Shown here: positions 25,252-34,455 of the stretch, in pieces
How the letters are laid out: each line of letters begins with the position of its first letter
Position numbering within the stretch: position 1 is the stretch's first letter
Assembly: GCF_017875955.1 (NCBI RefSeq)
Contig: NZ_JAGINK010000001.1
Span: 3,440,501-3,504,500 of the forward strand
Reading direction: 5' to 3'
Length of the DNA: 64,000 nucleotides
DNA from: Pseudomonas sp. BP8
Lineage (GTDB): Bacteria; Pseudomonadota; Gammaproteobacteria; Pseudomonadales; Pseudomonadaceae
The notes under the pieces: generated by a model
Database searches by the model: none
Seen by the model: only the letters and a program-made list of their open reading frames with translations
What the model was told of the DNA's origin: nothing
Translations under genes and position numbers: made by a program

Positions 25252-26484
25252 ATGAGTGGTTCAATCGCACATTCGCACCGGCCGGTACTGACGATCGGTT
25301 TGTGTTTTCTCGTCGCGCTGCTCGAGGGGCTCGACCTGCAAGCCACCGGCGTTGCCGCGCCACACTTGGCCAAGGAATTCGCCTTGACCCCCGCCATGCT
25401 GGGTTGGGTGTTCAGTGCCGGCTTGCTCGGCCTGTTGCCGGGCGCCTTCGTCGGTGGCTGGCTGGCGGACCGCATGGGACGCAAGCGCATCCTCATCATG
25501 GCCGTGTTGCTGTTCGGGGTGTTCTCGTTGGCCACCGCGCATGCCTGGGACTATCCATCGCTGCTGGTAGCGCGGCTGATGACCGGACTGGGGCTGGGGG
25601 CGGCGCTGCCGATCCTCATCGCCATGGCCAGCGAAGCCGCCCACGAGCGCCTGCGCAGCACGGCGGTCAGCCTGACCTACTGCGGCGTGCCACTGGGTGG
25701 CGCCATCGCTTCGGTGATTGGCATGGCGGGCCTGGACGAGGGCTGGCGCACGGTGTTCTACGTGGGCGGCTTCGCGCCCATTGCGATTGCCTTCGTGCTG
25801 ATGGTCTGGCTGCCGGAGTCCCAGGCGTTTCGCGCCCAGGCCGCCACCAGCGGCACGCAGAACGGGCTGGCAGCGCAACTGTTCGGGCCTGGTCGGGCGA
25901 GCCGCACGTTGCTGCTGTGGCTGGCATGCTTCTTTACCCTGACCGTGCTGTACATGTTGCTCAACTGGCTGCCCTCGCTGCTGATCGGCCAGGGCTATTC
26001 GCGGCCGCAGGCCGGCGCGGTGCAGATCCTGTTCAACCTGGGCGGCGCGGCGGGGTCATTCCTGACCGGACGCATGATGGACCGTGGCCACGCCGGGCGT
26101 GCGGTGTTGATCGCCTACGCCGGCATGCTCGTCTCACTGGCGGGCCTGGGCCTGTCCACAACCTTTGGCTTGATCCTGCTGGCCGGATTTACCGCCGGCT
26201 ATTGCGCCATCGGCGGCCAGTTGGTGCTGTATGCACTGGCTCCCACGCTATACCCGACACAAGTACGCGCTACGGGAGTAGGGGCGTCGGTGGCCGTGGG
26301 CCGGCTGGGGTCGATGGCCGGGCCCTTGGCGGCCGGCCAGATCCTCGCCGCTGGTGCCGGGGTAGGGGGCTTGTTGCTGGCAGCCTCGCCGGGCTTGGTT
26401 GTAGCGGCTGTGGCGGCGATGGCGCTGCTGGGGCGGCGTGCACCGCACAGCGAGGCAGCGGCTTCGCAAGGGGTGGCGCCATGA
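25252..26484 (+). CDS. MFS transporter, aromatic acid:H+ symporter type
   Basis: A 410-residue protein with 12 predicted membrane helices. FLVALLEGLDLQATGVAAPH fits helix 1 of the AAHS branch, and WLADRMGRKRILIMAVLLFG is the A-motif loop. The second half has TGRMMDRGHAGRAVLIAYAG. MhpT/PcaK relatives import phenylpropanoid or hydroxybenzoate acids. It lies 32 bases after the porin gene and overlaps the DUF3237 gene by 4 bases. Its likely cargo is ferulate, coumarate or caffeate, as inferred from the downstream catabolic genes. Confidence 0.88.
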   Translation: MSGSIAHSHRPVLTIGLCFLVALLEGLDLQATGVAAPHLAKEFALTPAMLGWVFSAGLLGLLPGAFVGGWLADRMGRKRILIMAVLLFGVFSLATAHAWDYPSLLVARLMTGLGLGAALPILIAMASEAAHERLRSTAVSLTYCGVPLGGAIASVIGMAGLDEGWRTVFYVGGFAPIAIAFVLMVWLPESQAFRAQAATSGTQNGLAAQLFGPGRASRTLLLWLACFFTLTVLYMLLNWLPSLLIGQGYSRPQAGAVQILFNLGGAAGSFLTGRMMDRGHAGRAVLIAYAGMLVSLAGLGLSTTFGLILLAGFTAGYCAIGGQLVLYALAPTLYPTQVRATGVGASVAVGRLGSMAGPLAAGQILAAGAGVGGLLLAASPGLVVAAVAAMALLGRRAPHSEAAASQGVAP

Positions 26485-27020
26485 GCCTGCGTAAAGGGCT
26501 TGCCGCCCTGTGCTTGAGCAGCTGCGCCGCACTGGCCCAAGCCGCGAGCTATGAACCGCCGCCGCTCAAGTTCGAGCCGCTGGCGCGCTTCAGCGTTGAC
26601 CTGGTGGCACCCATCTGGGAATTGGGCAGCACCAGCGGCCAGGGCAAACGGCGGATCATTCCTATCACGGGCGGGCATTTCGAGGGGCCCCGGCTCAAGG
26701 GGACCATCCTCAACAATGGCGCGGACTGGCAGGTGGTCACCCCAGAGGGCGTCGCCATTATCGACACCCGTTACCTGCTACAAACCGATGATGGCGCGTT
26801 GATCTACCTGCGTACCGAGGGCTACCGCTTCGGCCCGCCAGAGGTAATGAAAAAAGTCGCCGCTGGCGAGGATGTCGACCCCAGCCTGTACCAGTTCCGT
26901 ATCACGATGCACTTTGAAACCTCGGCCCCGCAATACGCCTGGCTCAACCGCACGGTGGGCGTCGGCAGTGCCATGCGCTTGGGCAATGCCGTCGTCTACG
27001 ACGCCTTCGAAGTTAAATAG
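26481..27020 (+). CDS. DUF3237 (UPF0311) family protein, exported
   Basis: A 179-residue protein with a signal peptide (LAALCLSSCAALAQA, cleavage near A22). The mature part is the DUF3237 beta-barrel: FSVDLVAPIWELGSTSGQGK, then RRIIPITGGHFEGPRLKG, IIDTRYLLQTDDGALIYLRT and AMRLGNAVVYDAFEVK. Its reaction is not known; the family accompanies aromatic-acid genes in proteobacteria. It starts within the end of the MFS gene (ATGA overlap). The periplasmic location fits a role with the porin or in binding the substrate. Confidence 0.87.
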   Translation: MSLRKGLAALCLSSCAALAQAASYEPPPLKFEPLARFSVDLVAPIWELGSTSGQGKRRIIPITGGHFEGPRLKGTILNNGADWQVVTPEGVAIIDTRYLLQTDDGALIYLRTEGYRFGPPEVMKKVAAGEDVDPSLYQFRITMHFETSAPQYAWLNRTVGVGSAMRLGNAVVYDAFEVK

Positions 27021-27035
27021 ATAATTCTGTTAATG

Positions 27036-27050
27036 GTTAATTGACTTAAC
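27036..27050. promoter_or_regulatory. Inverted repeat GTTAA-N5-TTAAC upstream of ech
   Basis: A 15-bp symmetric site 60 bases before the ech start, in the 89-bp gap after the DUF3237 gene. A MarR-type regulator encoded at the end of the operon could bind here, as FerR/FerC does for ferulate genes in related bacteria. The site itself is only a symmetry match. Confidence 0.4.
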
Positions 27051-27109
27051 TAAATGGCCGGGCTAATGTTCGGCCAACCACAACGAACAATCAGTACAAG
27101 AGGTGTGTG

Positions 27110-27940
27110 ATGAGCCAATACGAGAACCGCTGGCAGACCGTGAAAGTCACCGTCGAGCAAGGCATCGCCTGGGTCAGCTTCAACCGTCCGGAAAAGCGCA
27201 ATGCCATGAGCCCTACGCTCAACCGTGAAATGCGCGATGTGCTGGAAACCGTCGAGCAGGACGCCGACGCCCGTGTGCTGGTGTTGACCGGCGAAGGCAG
27301 TGCCTGGACCGCGGGCATGGACCTCAAGGAGTACTTCCGCGAGGTGGACGCCGGCCCGGAGATTCTTCAGGAGCGCATCCGCCGCGATGCTTCGGAGTGG
27401 CAGTGGAAACTGCTGCGTTTCTACAGCAAGCCGACCATCGCCATGGTCAACGGCTGGTGCTTCGGCGGCGGTTTCAGCCCGCTGGTCGCTTGCGACCTGG
27501 CTATCTGCGCCGATGAGGCCACCTTCGGCTTGTCTGAAATCAACTGGGGCATCCCACCGGGCAACCTGGTCAGCAAGGCCATGGCCGACACCGTGGGCCA
27601 CCGTGAATCGCTGTACTACATCATGACCGGCAAGACCTTCGACGGGCAGAAAGCCGCGCAAATGGGCCTGGTCAACAAAAGCGTGCCGTTGGCGCAACTG
27701 CGCGACGAAGTGGTACTGCTCGCTCAGGACCTGCTGGACAAGAACCCGGTGGTGCTGCGTGCTGCCAAAAACGGCTTCAAGCGCTGCCGCGAGTTGACCT
27801 GGGAGCAGAACGAGGACTACCTCTACGCCAAGCTCGACCAGGCGCAACTGCGTGACCCGGAGCACGGGCGCGCGCAGGGCTTGAAGCAGTTCCTCGACGA
27901 CAAAAGCATCAAGCCGGGCCTGCAAGCCTACAAGCGCTGA
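27110..27940 (+). CDS. ech: Feruloyl-CoA (hydroxycinnamoyl-CoA) hydratase/lyase
   Basis: A 276-residue crotonase-family enzyme that hydrates feruloyl-CoA and cleaves the product to vanillin and acetyl-CoA. The crotonase core is visible: VSFNRPEKRNAMSPTLNREM, GEGSAWTAGMDLKEYF for the oxyanion hole, and NGWCFGGGFSPLVACDLAI. The catalytic Glu lies in FGLSEINWGIPPGNLVSKAM. The C-terminal helix FKRCRELTWEQNEDYLYAKL contains the Tyr typical of the lyase subgroup. AAGAGGTG precedes the ATG. It is the first gene of the ech-vdh-fcs-thiolase-dehydrogenase run. Confidence 0.95.
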   Translation: MSQYENRWQTVKVTVEQGIAWVSFNRPEKRNAMSPTLNREMRDVLETVEQDADARVLVLTGEGSAWTAGMDLKEYFREVDAGPEILQERIRRDASEWQWKLLRFYSKPTIAMVNGWCFGGGFSPLVACDLAICADEATFGLSEINWGIPPGNLVSKAMADTVGHRESLYYIMTGKTFDGQKAAQMGLVNKSVPLAQLRDEVVLLAQDLLDKNPVVLRAAKNGFKRCRELTWEQNEDYLYAKLDQAQLRDPEHGRAQGLKQFLDDKSIKPGLQAYKR

Positions 27941-27988
27941 GTGATCTTGGCGTTCATTCCCGAATAATCAGAAAAAGAGGAATGCCCG

Positions 27989-29437
27989 ATGTTCGAGGTG
28001 CCATTGTTAATTGGCGGTAAGGCCCGTGCGGCCAGCGACGGCGGCACGTTCGAACGTCGCCATCCAGTCAACGGCAACGTGGTGTCGGTGGTGGCTGCGG
28101 CCACCCTGGCCGACGCCGATGCGGCGGTCGAAGCGGCCCAGGCGGCTTTCCCCGCGTGGGCAGCGCTGGGGCCAAGCGAGCGCCGCGCGCGCTTGCTGAA
28201 GGCGGCTGATGCGCTGGACGCCCGGCGTGACGAATTCCTGGCCATGGCCGGGGAAACAGGGGCCAAGGCCAACTGGTACGGTTTCAACGTAATGCTGGCG
28301 GCCAACATCCTGCGCGAAGCGGCGTCGATGACCACCCAGATCCAGGGCAGCGTCATCCCTTCCGACGTGCCCGGCAGCTTTGCCATGGCCCTGCGCCAAC
28401 CCTGCGGCGTGGTGCTAGGCATCGCGCCGTGGAATGCACCGGTGATTTTGGCCGCACGCGCCATCGCCATGCCCTTGGCGTGCGGCAACACCGTGGTACT
28501 CAAGGCCTCCGAAGCCAGCCCGGCGGTGCATGGCCTGATCGGTCAGGTGTTGCAGGCGGCCGGTTTGGGAGATGGCGTGGTCAACGTGATCAGCAACGCC
28601 CCGCACGATGCGCCGGCGCTGGTCGAGCGGCTGATCGCGCATCCGGCGGTGCGCCGAGTGAACTTCACCGGCTCTACTCATGTCGGGCGTATCGTTGGGC
28701 AACTGGCGGCGCGTCACTTGAAGCCTGCGGTGCTCGAATTGGGCGGCAAGGCACCGTTCCTGGTGCTGGCCGATGCCGACCTGGATGCTGCGGTCGATGC
28801 CGCAGCGTTTGGCGCCTACTTCAACCAGGGTCAGATCTGCATGTCCACCGAGCGGCTGATCGTCGACCAGGCCGTGGCTGATGCGTTTGTCGCCAAGCTC
28901 GGTGAAAAAGTCCGTCGCTTGCGCGCAGCGGACCCTGAGCAAAGCGATGCGCCGCTGGGTTCATTGATCGATGCCGGGGCCGGTGAGCGCATACAGGCAC
29001 TGGTGGATGACGCCATCAACAAGGGCGCGACCCTGGTGGCCGGCGGTGAGCGTGCGGGCAGCGTCATGCAGCCGGTGCTGCTCGACCACGTCAACGCCGA
29101 CATGAAGCTGTATCGCGAAGAGTCGTTCGGCCCCGTTGCCGTGGTGCTGCGCGCCAGTGGTGACGAAGCACTGCTGACCCTGGCCAACGACTCCGAGTTC
29201 GGCCTGAGCGCGGCGATTTTCAGCCGGGACACTCAGCGCGCCCTTGCCCTTGCCCAGCGCCTGGAGTCGGGCATCTGCCATATCAATGGCCCGACCGTGC
29301 ATGACGAAGCGCAGATGCCTTTCGGCGGGGTCAAGGCCAGTGGCTACGGCAGCTTCGGCAGCACGGCGGCCATCGACGCCTTTACCCAGTTGCGCTGGGT
29401 CACCGTGCAACAAGGCGCCCGGCACTACCCGATCTAA
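27989..29437 (+). CDS. vdh: Vanillin dehydrogenase
   Basis: A 482-residue aldehyde dehydrogenase that oxidises vanillin to vanillate with NAD+. The catalytic Glu lies in LELGGKAPFLVLADADL and the catalytic Cys in FNQGQICMSTERLIVD. The cofactor motif is NFTGSTHVGRIVG. Residues near the C-terminus (NGPTVHDEAQMPFGGVKASG) match the vanillin/benzaldehyde-type group. AAAAGAGGAATGCCCG precedes the ATG. It lies between the hydratase/lyase and the CoA ligase genes, the normal order in P. putida-type ferulate clusters. Confidence 0.93.
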   Translation: MFEVPLLIGGKARAASDGGTFERRHPVNGNVVSVVAAATLADADAAVEAAQAAFPAWAALGPSERRARLLKAADALDARRDEFLAMAGETGAKANWYGFNVMLAANILREAASMTTQIQGSVIPSDVPGSFAMALRQPCGVVLGIAPWNAPVILAARAIAMPLACGNTVVLKASEASPAVHGLIGQVLQAAGLGDGVVNVISNAPHDAPALVERLIAHPAVRRVNFTGSTHVGRIVGQLAARHLKPAVLELGGKAPFLVLADADLDAAVDAAAFGAYFNQGQICMSTERLIVDQAVADAFVAKLGEKVRRLRAADPEQSDAPLGSLIDAGAGERIQALVDDAINKGATLVAGGERAGSVMQPVLLDHVNADMKLYREESFGPVAVVLRASGDEALLTLANDSEFGLSAAIFSRDTQRALALAQRLESGICHINGPTVHDEAQMPFGGVKASGYGSFGSTAAIDAFTQLRWVTVQQGARHYPI

Positions 29438-29517
29438 TCCACGCACTCACAACAACAATAGCGAATGCACCTGGGGGCCTCTCGGCCCTTGGGCGCACTA
29501 AGGCAGAGGTAGCCTTC

Positions 29518-31377
29518 ATGGTTTGCGAAACCCTCTCCGTTGCCCAGCGTGCGCCATTGCGCGCCGTCAAGATCGGGCAGCCTCAGGTACAGGTGCGCCA
29601 GCAAGGCGACATCCTCTACCTGGACCCTGTGGAAACACTCGACGCTTACCCGGCACGGCTGATGGAGCGCTTGCTGCATTGGGCCGAACAGCGCGGCGAG
29701 CAAACATTCGTCGCCCGCCGTGGTGCTGATGGCGAGTGGCAGCACATCACTTACGCCGCCATGTTGCAGCGGGTTCGATGCATCGCCACCTGGTTGCTGG
29801 ATCAAGGCCTGAGCGCCGAGCGCCCGCTGGTGATCCTCTCGGGCAACGACCTCGAGCATGTGCAATTGGCCTCGGCCGCACTGTATGCCGGGATCCCGTA
29901 TTGCCCGGTATCGCCGGCCTATTCACTGCTGTCTCAGGACTTTGGCAAACTGCGCCATATCGTCCAGACCCTGCAACCCGGCCTGGTCTTCGCGGCCGAC
30001 GCTGCCTATGGCAGAGCCATCGATGCGGTGTTCGAGCCCTCGGTGAAACTGGTGCTGGGCGAGGGCGAACTGCCAGGCAGGGCGAGCACACCGTTCGCCA
30101 ATGTGCTGGCCACCGCCGCACACCCTTGCGCCGACCAGGCGTTTGCCGCGTTGCGCCCACAAAGTCTGGCCAAGTTTTTGTTCACGTCCGGCTCCACCAA
30201 GCTGCCCAAGGCCGTGGTCACCACCCAAGGCATGCTCTGCGCCAACCAGCAGATGCTGTTGCAAACCTTCCCGGAATTCGCCGAAGTGCCGCCGGTGCTG
30301 GTCGACTGGCTACCGTGGAACCACACCTTTGGTGGCAGCCACAATGTCGGCATCGTGCTGTACAACGGCGGCACGCTGTATATCGACGATGGCAAGCCGA
30401 CGCCGCAAGGCTTCGCCCAGACCCTGCACAATCTCAAGGACATTTCCCCCACGGCTTACCTGACCGTGCCCAAGGGCTGGGAAGAGCTGGTCAAGGCGCT
30501 GGAGCAGGACAGCAGCCTGTGCGAACGTTTTTTCCAGCGCATGAAGCTGTTCTTCTTTGCCGGTGCCGGGTTGTCCCAGGCCGTCTGGGATCGGCTTGAC
30601 GCCGTGTCCGTGGCCCATTGTGGCGAACGCATCCGCATGATGGCGGGGCTGGGCATGACCGAGACCTCGCCTTCGTGCACGTTCACCACGGGGCCGCTGT
30701 CGGTCGCCGGCTACATTGGCCTGCCGGCCCCGGGGTGCGAGGTCAAGCTGGTGCCGGTGGACGGCAAGCTTGAAGCGAGGTTTCGCGGGCCGCACGTGAT
30801 GCCGGGGTACTGGCGCTCATCCCAACAAACCGAAGAGGCGTTCGACGATGAAGGGTTCTACCGCAGCGGCGATGCCGTGCGCCTGTGCGACCCCGACAAT
30901 CCGCAGTTGGGGCTGATGTTCGACGGGCGTATTGCCGAAGACTTCAAGTTGTCTTCCGGGGTTTTCGTCAGCGTTGGGCCAATGCGCACCCAGGTGATCC
31001 TGCAGGGTGCCCCGTACGTGCTGGACGTCGTAGTGCTGGGACCGGACCGCGAATGCCTGGGCTTGCTGATCTTCCCGCGGTTGCCCGAATGCCGGCAGCT
31101 GGCCGGGCTTGGTGCCCAGGCCAGCGACGCCCAGGTCCTGGCATCGCCTGCCGTGCGGGACTGGCTGTCCAGCCTGTTGGCCAGCCTCAACCGAGGCGCC
31201 ACGGGCAACGCCAGCTTTATCCAGTTCGCGGGCCTGGCCGACGAAGCGCCGTCCATCGACCGCGGCGAGATCACCGACAAGGGCTCGATCAACCAGCGTG
31301 CGGTCCTGCAACTACGCCAGGGCCTGATCGACAGCCTGTATGCCGGGCCAGGGCCCTCGCGCGTAGACGCGCCATGA
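29518..31377 (+). CDS. fcs: Feruloyl-CoA synthetase
   Basis: A 619-residue AMP-forming acyl-CoA synthetase that activates ferulate and related hydroxycinnamates. The P-loop motif is FLFTSGSTKLPKAVVTTQGM near residue 225. Motif A5 is MAGLGMTETSPSCTF. The hinge region lies in YRSGDAVRLCD and then MFDGRIAEDFKLSSG, followed by the C-terminal small domain. The first 40 residues (RAVKIGQPQVQVRQQGD) are the usual extension of this group. The thiolase gene starts inside its stop codon. No frameshift seen. Confidence 0.94.
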   Translation: MVCETLSVAQRAPLRAVKIGQPQVQVRQQGDILYLDPVETLDAYPARLMERLLHWAEQRGEQTFVARRGADGEWQHITYAAMLQRVRCIATWLLDQGLSAERPLVILSGNDLEHVQLASAALYAGIPYCPVSPAYSLLSQDFGKLRHIVQTLQPGLVFAADAAYGRAIDAVFEPSVKLVLGEGELPGRASTPFANVLATAAHPCADQAFAALRPQSLAKFLFTSGSTKLPKAVVTTQGMLCANQQMLLQTFPEFAEVPPVLVDWLPWNHTFGGSHNVGIVLYNGGTLYIDDGKPTPQGFAQTLHNLKDISPTAYLTVPKGWEELVKALEQDSSLCERFFQRMKLFFFAGAGLSQAVWDRLDAVSVAHCGERIRMMAGLGMTETSPSCTFTTGPLSVAGYIGLPAPGCEVKLVPVDGKLEARFRGPHVMPGYWRSSQQTEEAFDDEGFYRSGDAVRLCDPDNPQLGLMFDGRIAEDFKLSSGVFVSVGPMRTQVILQGAPYVLDVVVLGPDRECLGLLIFPRLPECRQLAGLGAQASDAQVLASPAVRDWLSSLLASLNRGATGNASFIQFAGLADEAPSIDRGEITDKGSINQRAVLQLRQGLIDSLYAGPGPSRVDAP

Positions 31378-32621
31378 CGGCCCGGGGGCAGTTTCGCGCG
31401 TTTGCTGCGACCGCGTTGCTCGATGGCATCCGCACACCCTGGGTCGACCTCAATGGCGCATTCGGGTTGGTTTCGCCTACCGACCTGGGCATCAAGGCCG
31501 GCCGCGCGGTGTTGCAGCGCGCCGGGCTGGAGGGGCGCGACGTCGACAGCGTACTGGCCGGCTCCATGGCCCAGGCCGACTTCGACGCCTACATGCTGCC
31601 GCGGCATATTGGGCTGTATTGCGGCGTCGACCAGGCGGTGCCAGCACTGATGGTGCAACGCATCTGCGCAACCGGTTTTGAACTGCTGCGCCAAGCAGGT
31701 GAGCAAATCCAGGCGGGGGAGGCGGGCACCGTGCTGTGCGTGGCGGCCGAGTCGATGTCACGCAATCCGATCGTCGCCTACACCCACCGTGGGGGTTTTC
31801 GCTTGGGCGGCGAAGTCGGCTTCAAGGACTTTCTCTGGGAAGCCCTGTTCGACCCCGCCGTGGGCATCAGCATGATCCAGACTGCCGAGAACATCGCCCG
31901 GCAATACCACATCCCCCGGGCGGCAGTAGACGCCTGGGCGGCCCAGAGTTTCGCACGGGCCATGGCTGCGCGGGCGCGAGGGTGGTTTGCCGACGAGTGC
32001 GTCAGCGTTGGCAATGAAGTGTTCGAAGCACCGGGCTTGTTGCCACGTAGCCTCCGACTGCCACGTGGCGTTGAGGCCGTCACTGAGGACAGCCACCCGC
32101 GAGCGACCGCGTTCGATCGTTTGCAGCAACTGGCTCCGATTTACCCGCAGGGGGTGCAAACGGCGGGCAATAGCTGTGCGGTGGTGGATGGCGCAGCGGC
32201 GGTGCTGATGTGTTCGGCTGACCAGCTGGCTGGGCGCACACCGATGGCCTGGTTGCGGGCCAGCAGCGTGGTGGGCGTGGCGCCCGAGGTGATGGGGCTG
32301 GGCCCGGTGCCGGCCATCCGCTTGCTGCTGGGGCGGGCAGGCTTGGCGCTGGACGCCATCGCCTGCTTCGAAATTAACGAAGCCCAGGGCGCGCAGATAG
32401 TAGCCGTGCAGCAATCACTGGGCATTGCGCCTGAACGGCTGAACGCTTGTGGCGGCGCTATCGCCCTGGGCCACCCGCTGGCCGCCACTGGCCTGCGCCT
32501 GGCCATCAGCGTTGCGCGGCAACTGCGCGCCAGTGGCCAGCGCTATGGCGTGGTATCGGCCTGCGTCGGCGGTGGCCAGGGCATGGCCTTGCTCCTGGAA
32601 AATCCACTGGCCAAGACCTGA
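31374..32621 (+). CDS. aat: Thiolase family acetyl-CoA acetyltransferase
   Basis: A 415-residue thiolase. The nucleophilic Cys is in MVQRICATGFELL near residue 100. The His is in GGAIALGHPLAATG and the second Cys in VSACVGGGQGMAL. It starts by ATGA overlap with fcs. In the P. putida ferulate region this gene and the following acyl-CoA dehydrogenase accompany ech-vdh-fcs and would allow a beta-oxidation alternative to the retro-aldol route. Whether it is needed for ferulate growth is unclear. The symbol follows that convention. Confidence 0.9.
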   Translation: MTARGQFRAFAATALLDGIRTPWVDLNGAFGLVSPTDLGIKAGRAVLQRAGLEGRDVDSVLAGSMAQADFDAYMLPRHIGLYCGVDQAVPALMVQRICATGFELLRQAGEQIQAGEAGTVLCVAAESMSRNPIVAYTHRGGFRLGGEVGFKDFLWEALFDPAVGISMIQTAENIARQYHIPRAAVDAWAAQSFARAMAARARGWFADECVSVGNEVFEAPGLLPRSLRLPRGVEAVTEDSHPRATAFDRLQQLAPIYPQGVQTAGNSCAVVDGAAAVLMCSADQLAGRTPMAWLRASSVVGVAPEVMGLGPVPAIRLLLGRAGLALDAIACFEINEAQGAQIVAVQQSLGIAPERLNACGGAIALGHPLAATGLRLAISVARQLRASGQRYGVVSACVGGGQGMALLLENPLAKT

Positions 32622-32634
32622 AAAGGAGATTCAC

Positions 32635-34383
32635 GTGTCTACCTACCGCGCTCCGCTGCAAGACATTCGTTTCGTGATCGATCACTGGCTGCAAGCACCG
32701 GCGGCCTGGGCTGAATCGGAGGCTTTCGCCGGCGTCGACAGCGCGTTGGCCCACCAGCTGCTGGAGGAGGGCGCACGATTTGCAGAGCAGCAGTTACTGC
32801 CTTTGAACATGAGCGGCGACCGTGAAGGTTGCCGCTTCCATGCGGGCCAGGTGACTACGCCAAGCGGTTTTCGCGAGGCCTACCAGCGTTACGTCAGAGG
32901 CGGTTGGCCAGGGCTGACCTGTACAGTCGAGCACGGCGGCCAGGGCCTGCCGCTGCTGCTTGGCGCGGCGCTGCACGAAGTGATTTATGCCTGTAACCAT
33001 GGCTGGGCCATGTACAGCGGCATCGCCCACGGTGCCTACGCGTGCCTGCGCACATTTGGCTCTGCCGAGCTGCGTCAGGCCTGGCTTGGCAAGATTGTCA
33101 GCGGTGAATGCCTGGCCACCATGTGCCTGACCGAACCCCAGGCGGGTAGCGATGTGGGCCTGCTGCGCGCGCAGGCATGGCCGGATGAAGCGGGGGGATA
33201 TCGGCTGACGGGCAACAAAGTGTTCATTTCTGGAGGTGATCACGACCTCACGGACAACATTGTGCACCTGGTGCTGGCACGTCTGCCCGATGCCCCAGCA
33301 GGCAGCCGTGGGCTTTCGTTGTTCCTGGTGCCCAAGTTGACTGAGCAAGGCGAGCCTAATGGTGTTCATTGTACGGGCATCGAACACAAGATGGGCATTC
33401 ACGCCAGCGCCACCTGCAGTCTCAGCTTCGATCAGGCCCAGGGCTGGCTTATCGGCGAAGCGCATTGCGGCCTGGCGGCGTTATTCGTGATGATGAACAG
33501 TGCCCGTACTTACGTCGGCCTGCAGGGTTTGGCCCACGCCGAAAGCGCCGGCCAGCGTGTCTTGGCCTATGCGCAGGCACGTGTGCAAATGCGCGCCGTG
33601 GCCCGCCCCGAAGGGGTTCTGGCCGCCCCTGCGGATCCTGTGATCTTCCACCCGAGCGTGCGTCAGGTGTTGTGGCAGTCTCGGGCGCTGACCGAAGGCA
33701 TGCGTGCCATCGGCTACTGGAGCGCCCATCTGCTCGACCTTGCCGAGCAGTCGCAAGGTGCAGCCCGCCACACCCTGGAGGCGCGCATCGGCTTGCTCAC
33801 GCCGGTGGTCAAAGCCTTTTTCACCGAACAAGGGTTTCAGCTGGCCAGTGACGCATTGCAGGTGTTTGGCGGTTACGGCTACGTCACCGAGTCGGGTATC
33901 GAGCAGACTCTCCGCGACAGCCGCGTGGCGATGATCTACGAGGGAACCAACCAGATCCAAGCCAACGACCTGCTCGTGCGCAAGGTGCTGGGCGACCGGG
34001 GTGAGGCGCTGGAAGCGCTGCTCGACCACGTGCTGGAAGACGCGGGCGTGGCGACTGACGCCGAAGGTAGGCGTTGGGCGCAGCAGCTGCGCGTCGCCAG
34101 CGACGGATTGCGCGCTTGGGTGCATGGGCTTCTGCAGCACGAAGACAGGGAATATGTCTACCGGGCCGCGGGTGACTTCCTCCAAGCGTTAGCGATGGTG
34201 TTGCTCGGCCATGCCTGGGCCCGGGCGGCACGCTTGGCGCTGATGCAGGCGGACCAGCCGTTCTACCGGCGCAAACGTCAGACGGCGGCGTACTTCTTTG
34301 ACCACCTGTGGTTGCGTTTTGAGTACCGACTGCAATGCCTGCAAAAGACCGAGCTACCGCTGCCGTTTGTGAATGACCTGTGA
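32635..34383 (+). CDS. Acyl-CoA dehydrogenase
   Basis: A protein of about 582 residues with a GTG start after AAAAGGAG. It has the flavoprotein core of the long ACAD subgroup: CLATMCLTEPQAGSDVGLL, then NKVFISGGDHDLTDNIVHLV, FQLASDALQVFGGYGYVTES and VAMIYEGTNQIQANDLLVRK. The catalytic base is probably the Glu of IYEGTN. A C-terminal extension of about 100 residues is normal for this subgroup. It probably oxidises a hydroxyphenylpropanoyl- or cinnamoyl-CoA-type intermediate, by neighbourhood. It is the last gene of the plus-strand operon. Confidence 0.9.
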   Translation: MSTYRAPLQDIRFVIDHWLQAPAAWAESEAFAGVDSALAHQLLEEGARFAEQQLLPLNMSGDREGCRFHAGQVTTPSGFREAYQRYVRGGWPGLTCTVEHGGQGLPLLLGAALHEVIYACNHGWAMYSGIAHGAYACLRTFGSAELRQAWLGKIVSGECLATMCLTEPQAGSDVGLLRAQAWPDEAGGYRLTGNKVFISGGDHDLTDNIVHLVLARLPDAPAGSRGLSLFLVPKLTEQGEPNGVHCTGIEHKMGIHASATCSLSFDQAQGWLIGEAHCGLAALFVMMNSARTYVGLQGLAHAESAGQRVLAYAQARVQMRAVARPEGVLAAPADPVIFHPSVRQVLWQSRALTEGMRAIGYWSAHLLDLAEQSQGAARHTLEARIGLLTPVVKAFFTEQGFQLASDALQVFGGYGYVTESGIEQTLRDSRVAMIYEGTNQIQANDLLVRKVLGDRGEALEALLDHVLEDAGVATDAEGRRWAQQLRVASDGLRAWVHGLLQHEDREYVYRAAGDFLQALAMVLLGHAWARAARLALMQADQPFYRRKRQTAAYFFDHLWLRFEYRLQCLQKTELPLPFVNDL

Positions 34384-34455
34384 GAGAAAATCAGATCTGA
34401 CCCCATTCCTTGCAGGGCATTTTCCCAACGTACTCCTAGCGCCTTCGTACACGGC

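Noticed and set aside
25302..26480. Long plus-strand frame through the MFS gene that runs on into the DUF3237 gene
   Set aside because: A shadow of the GC-rich MFS gene; only the part from 26481, which has an ATG and a signal peptide, is real.
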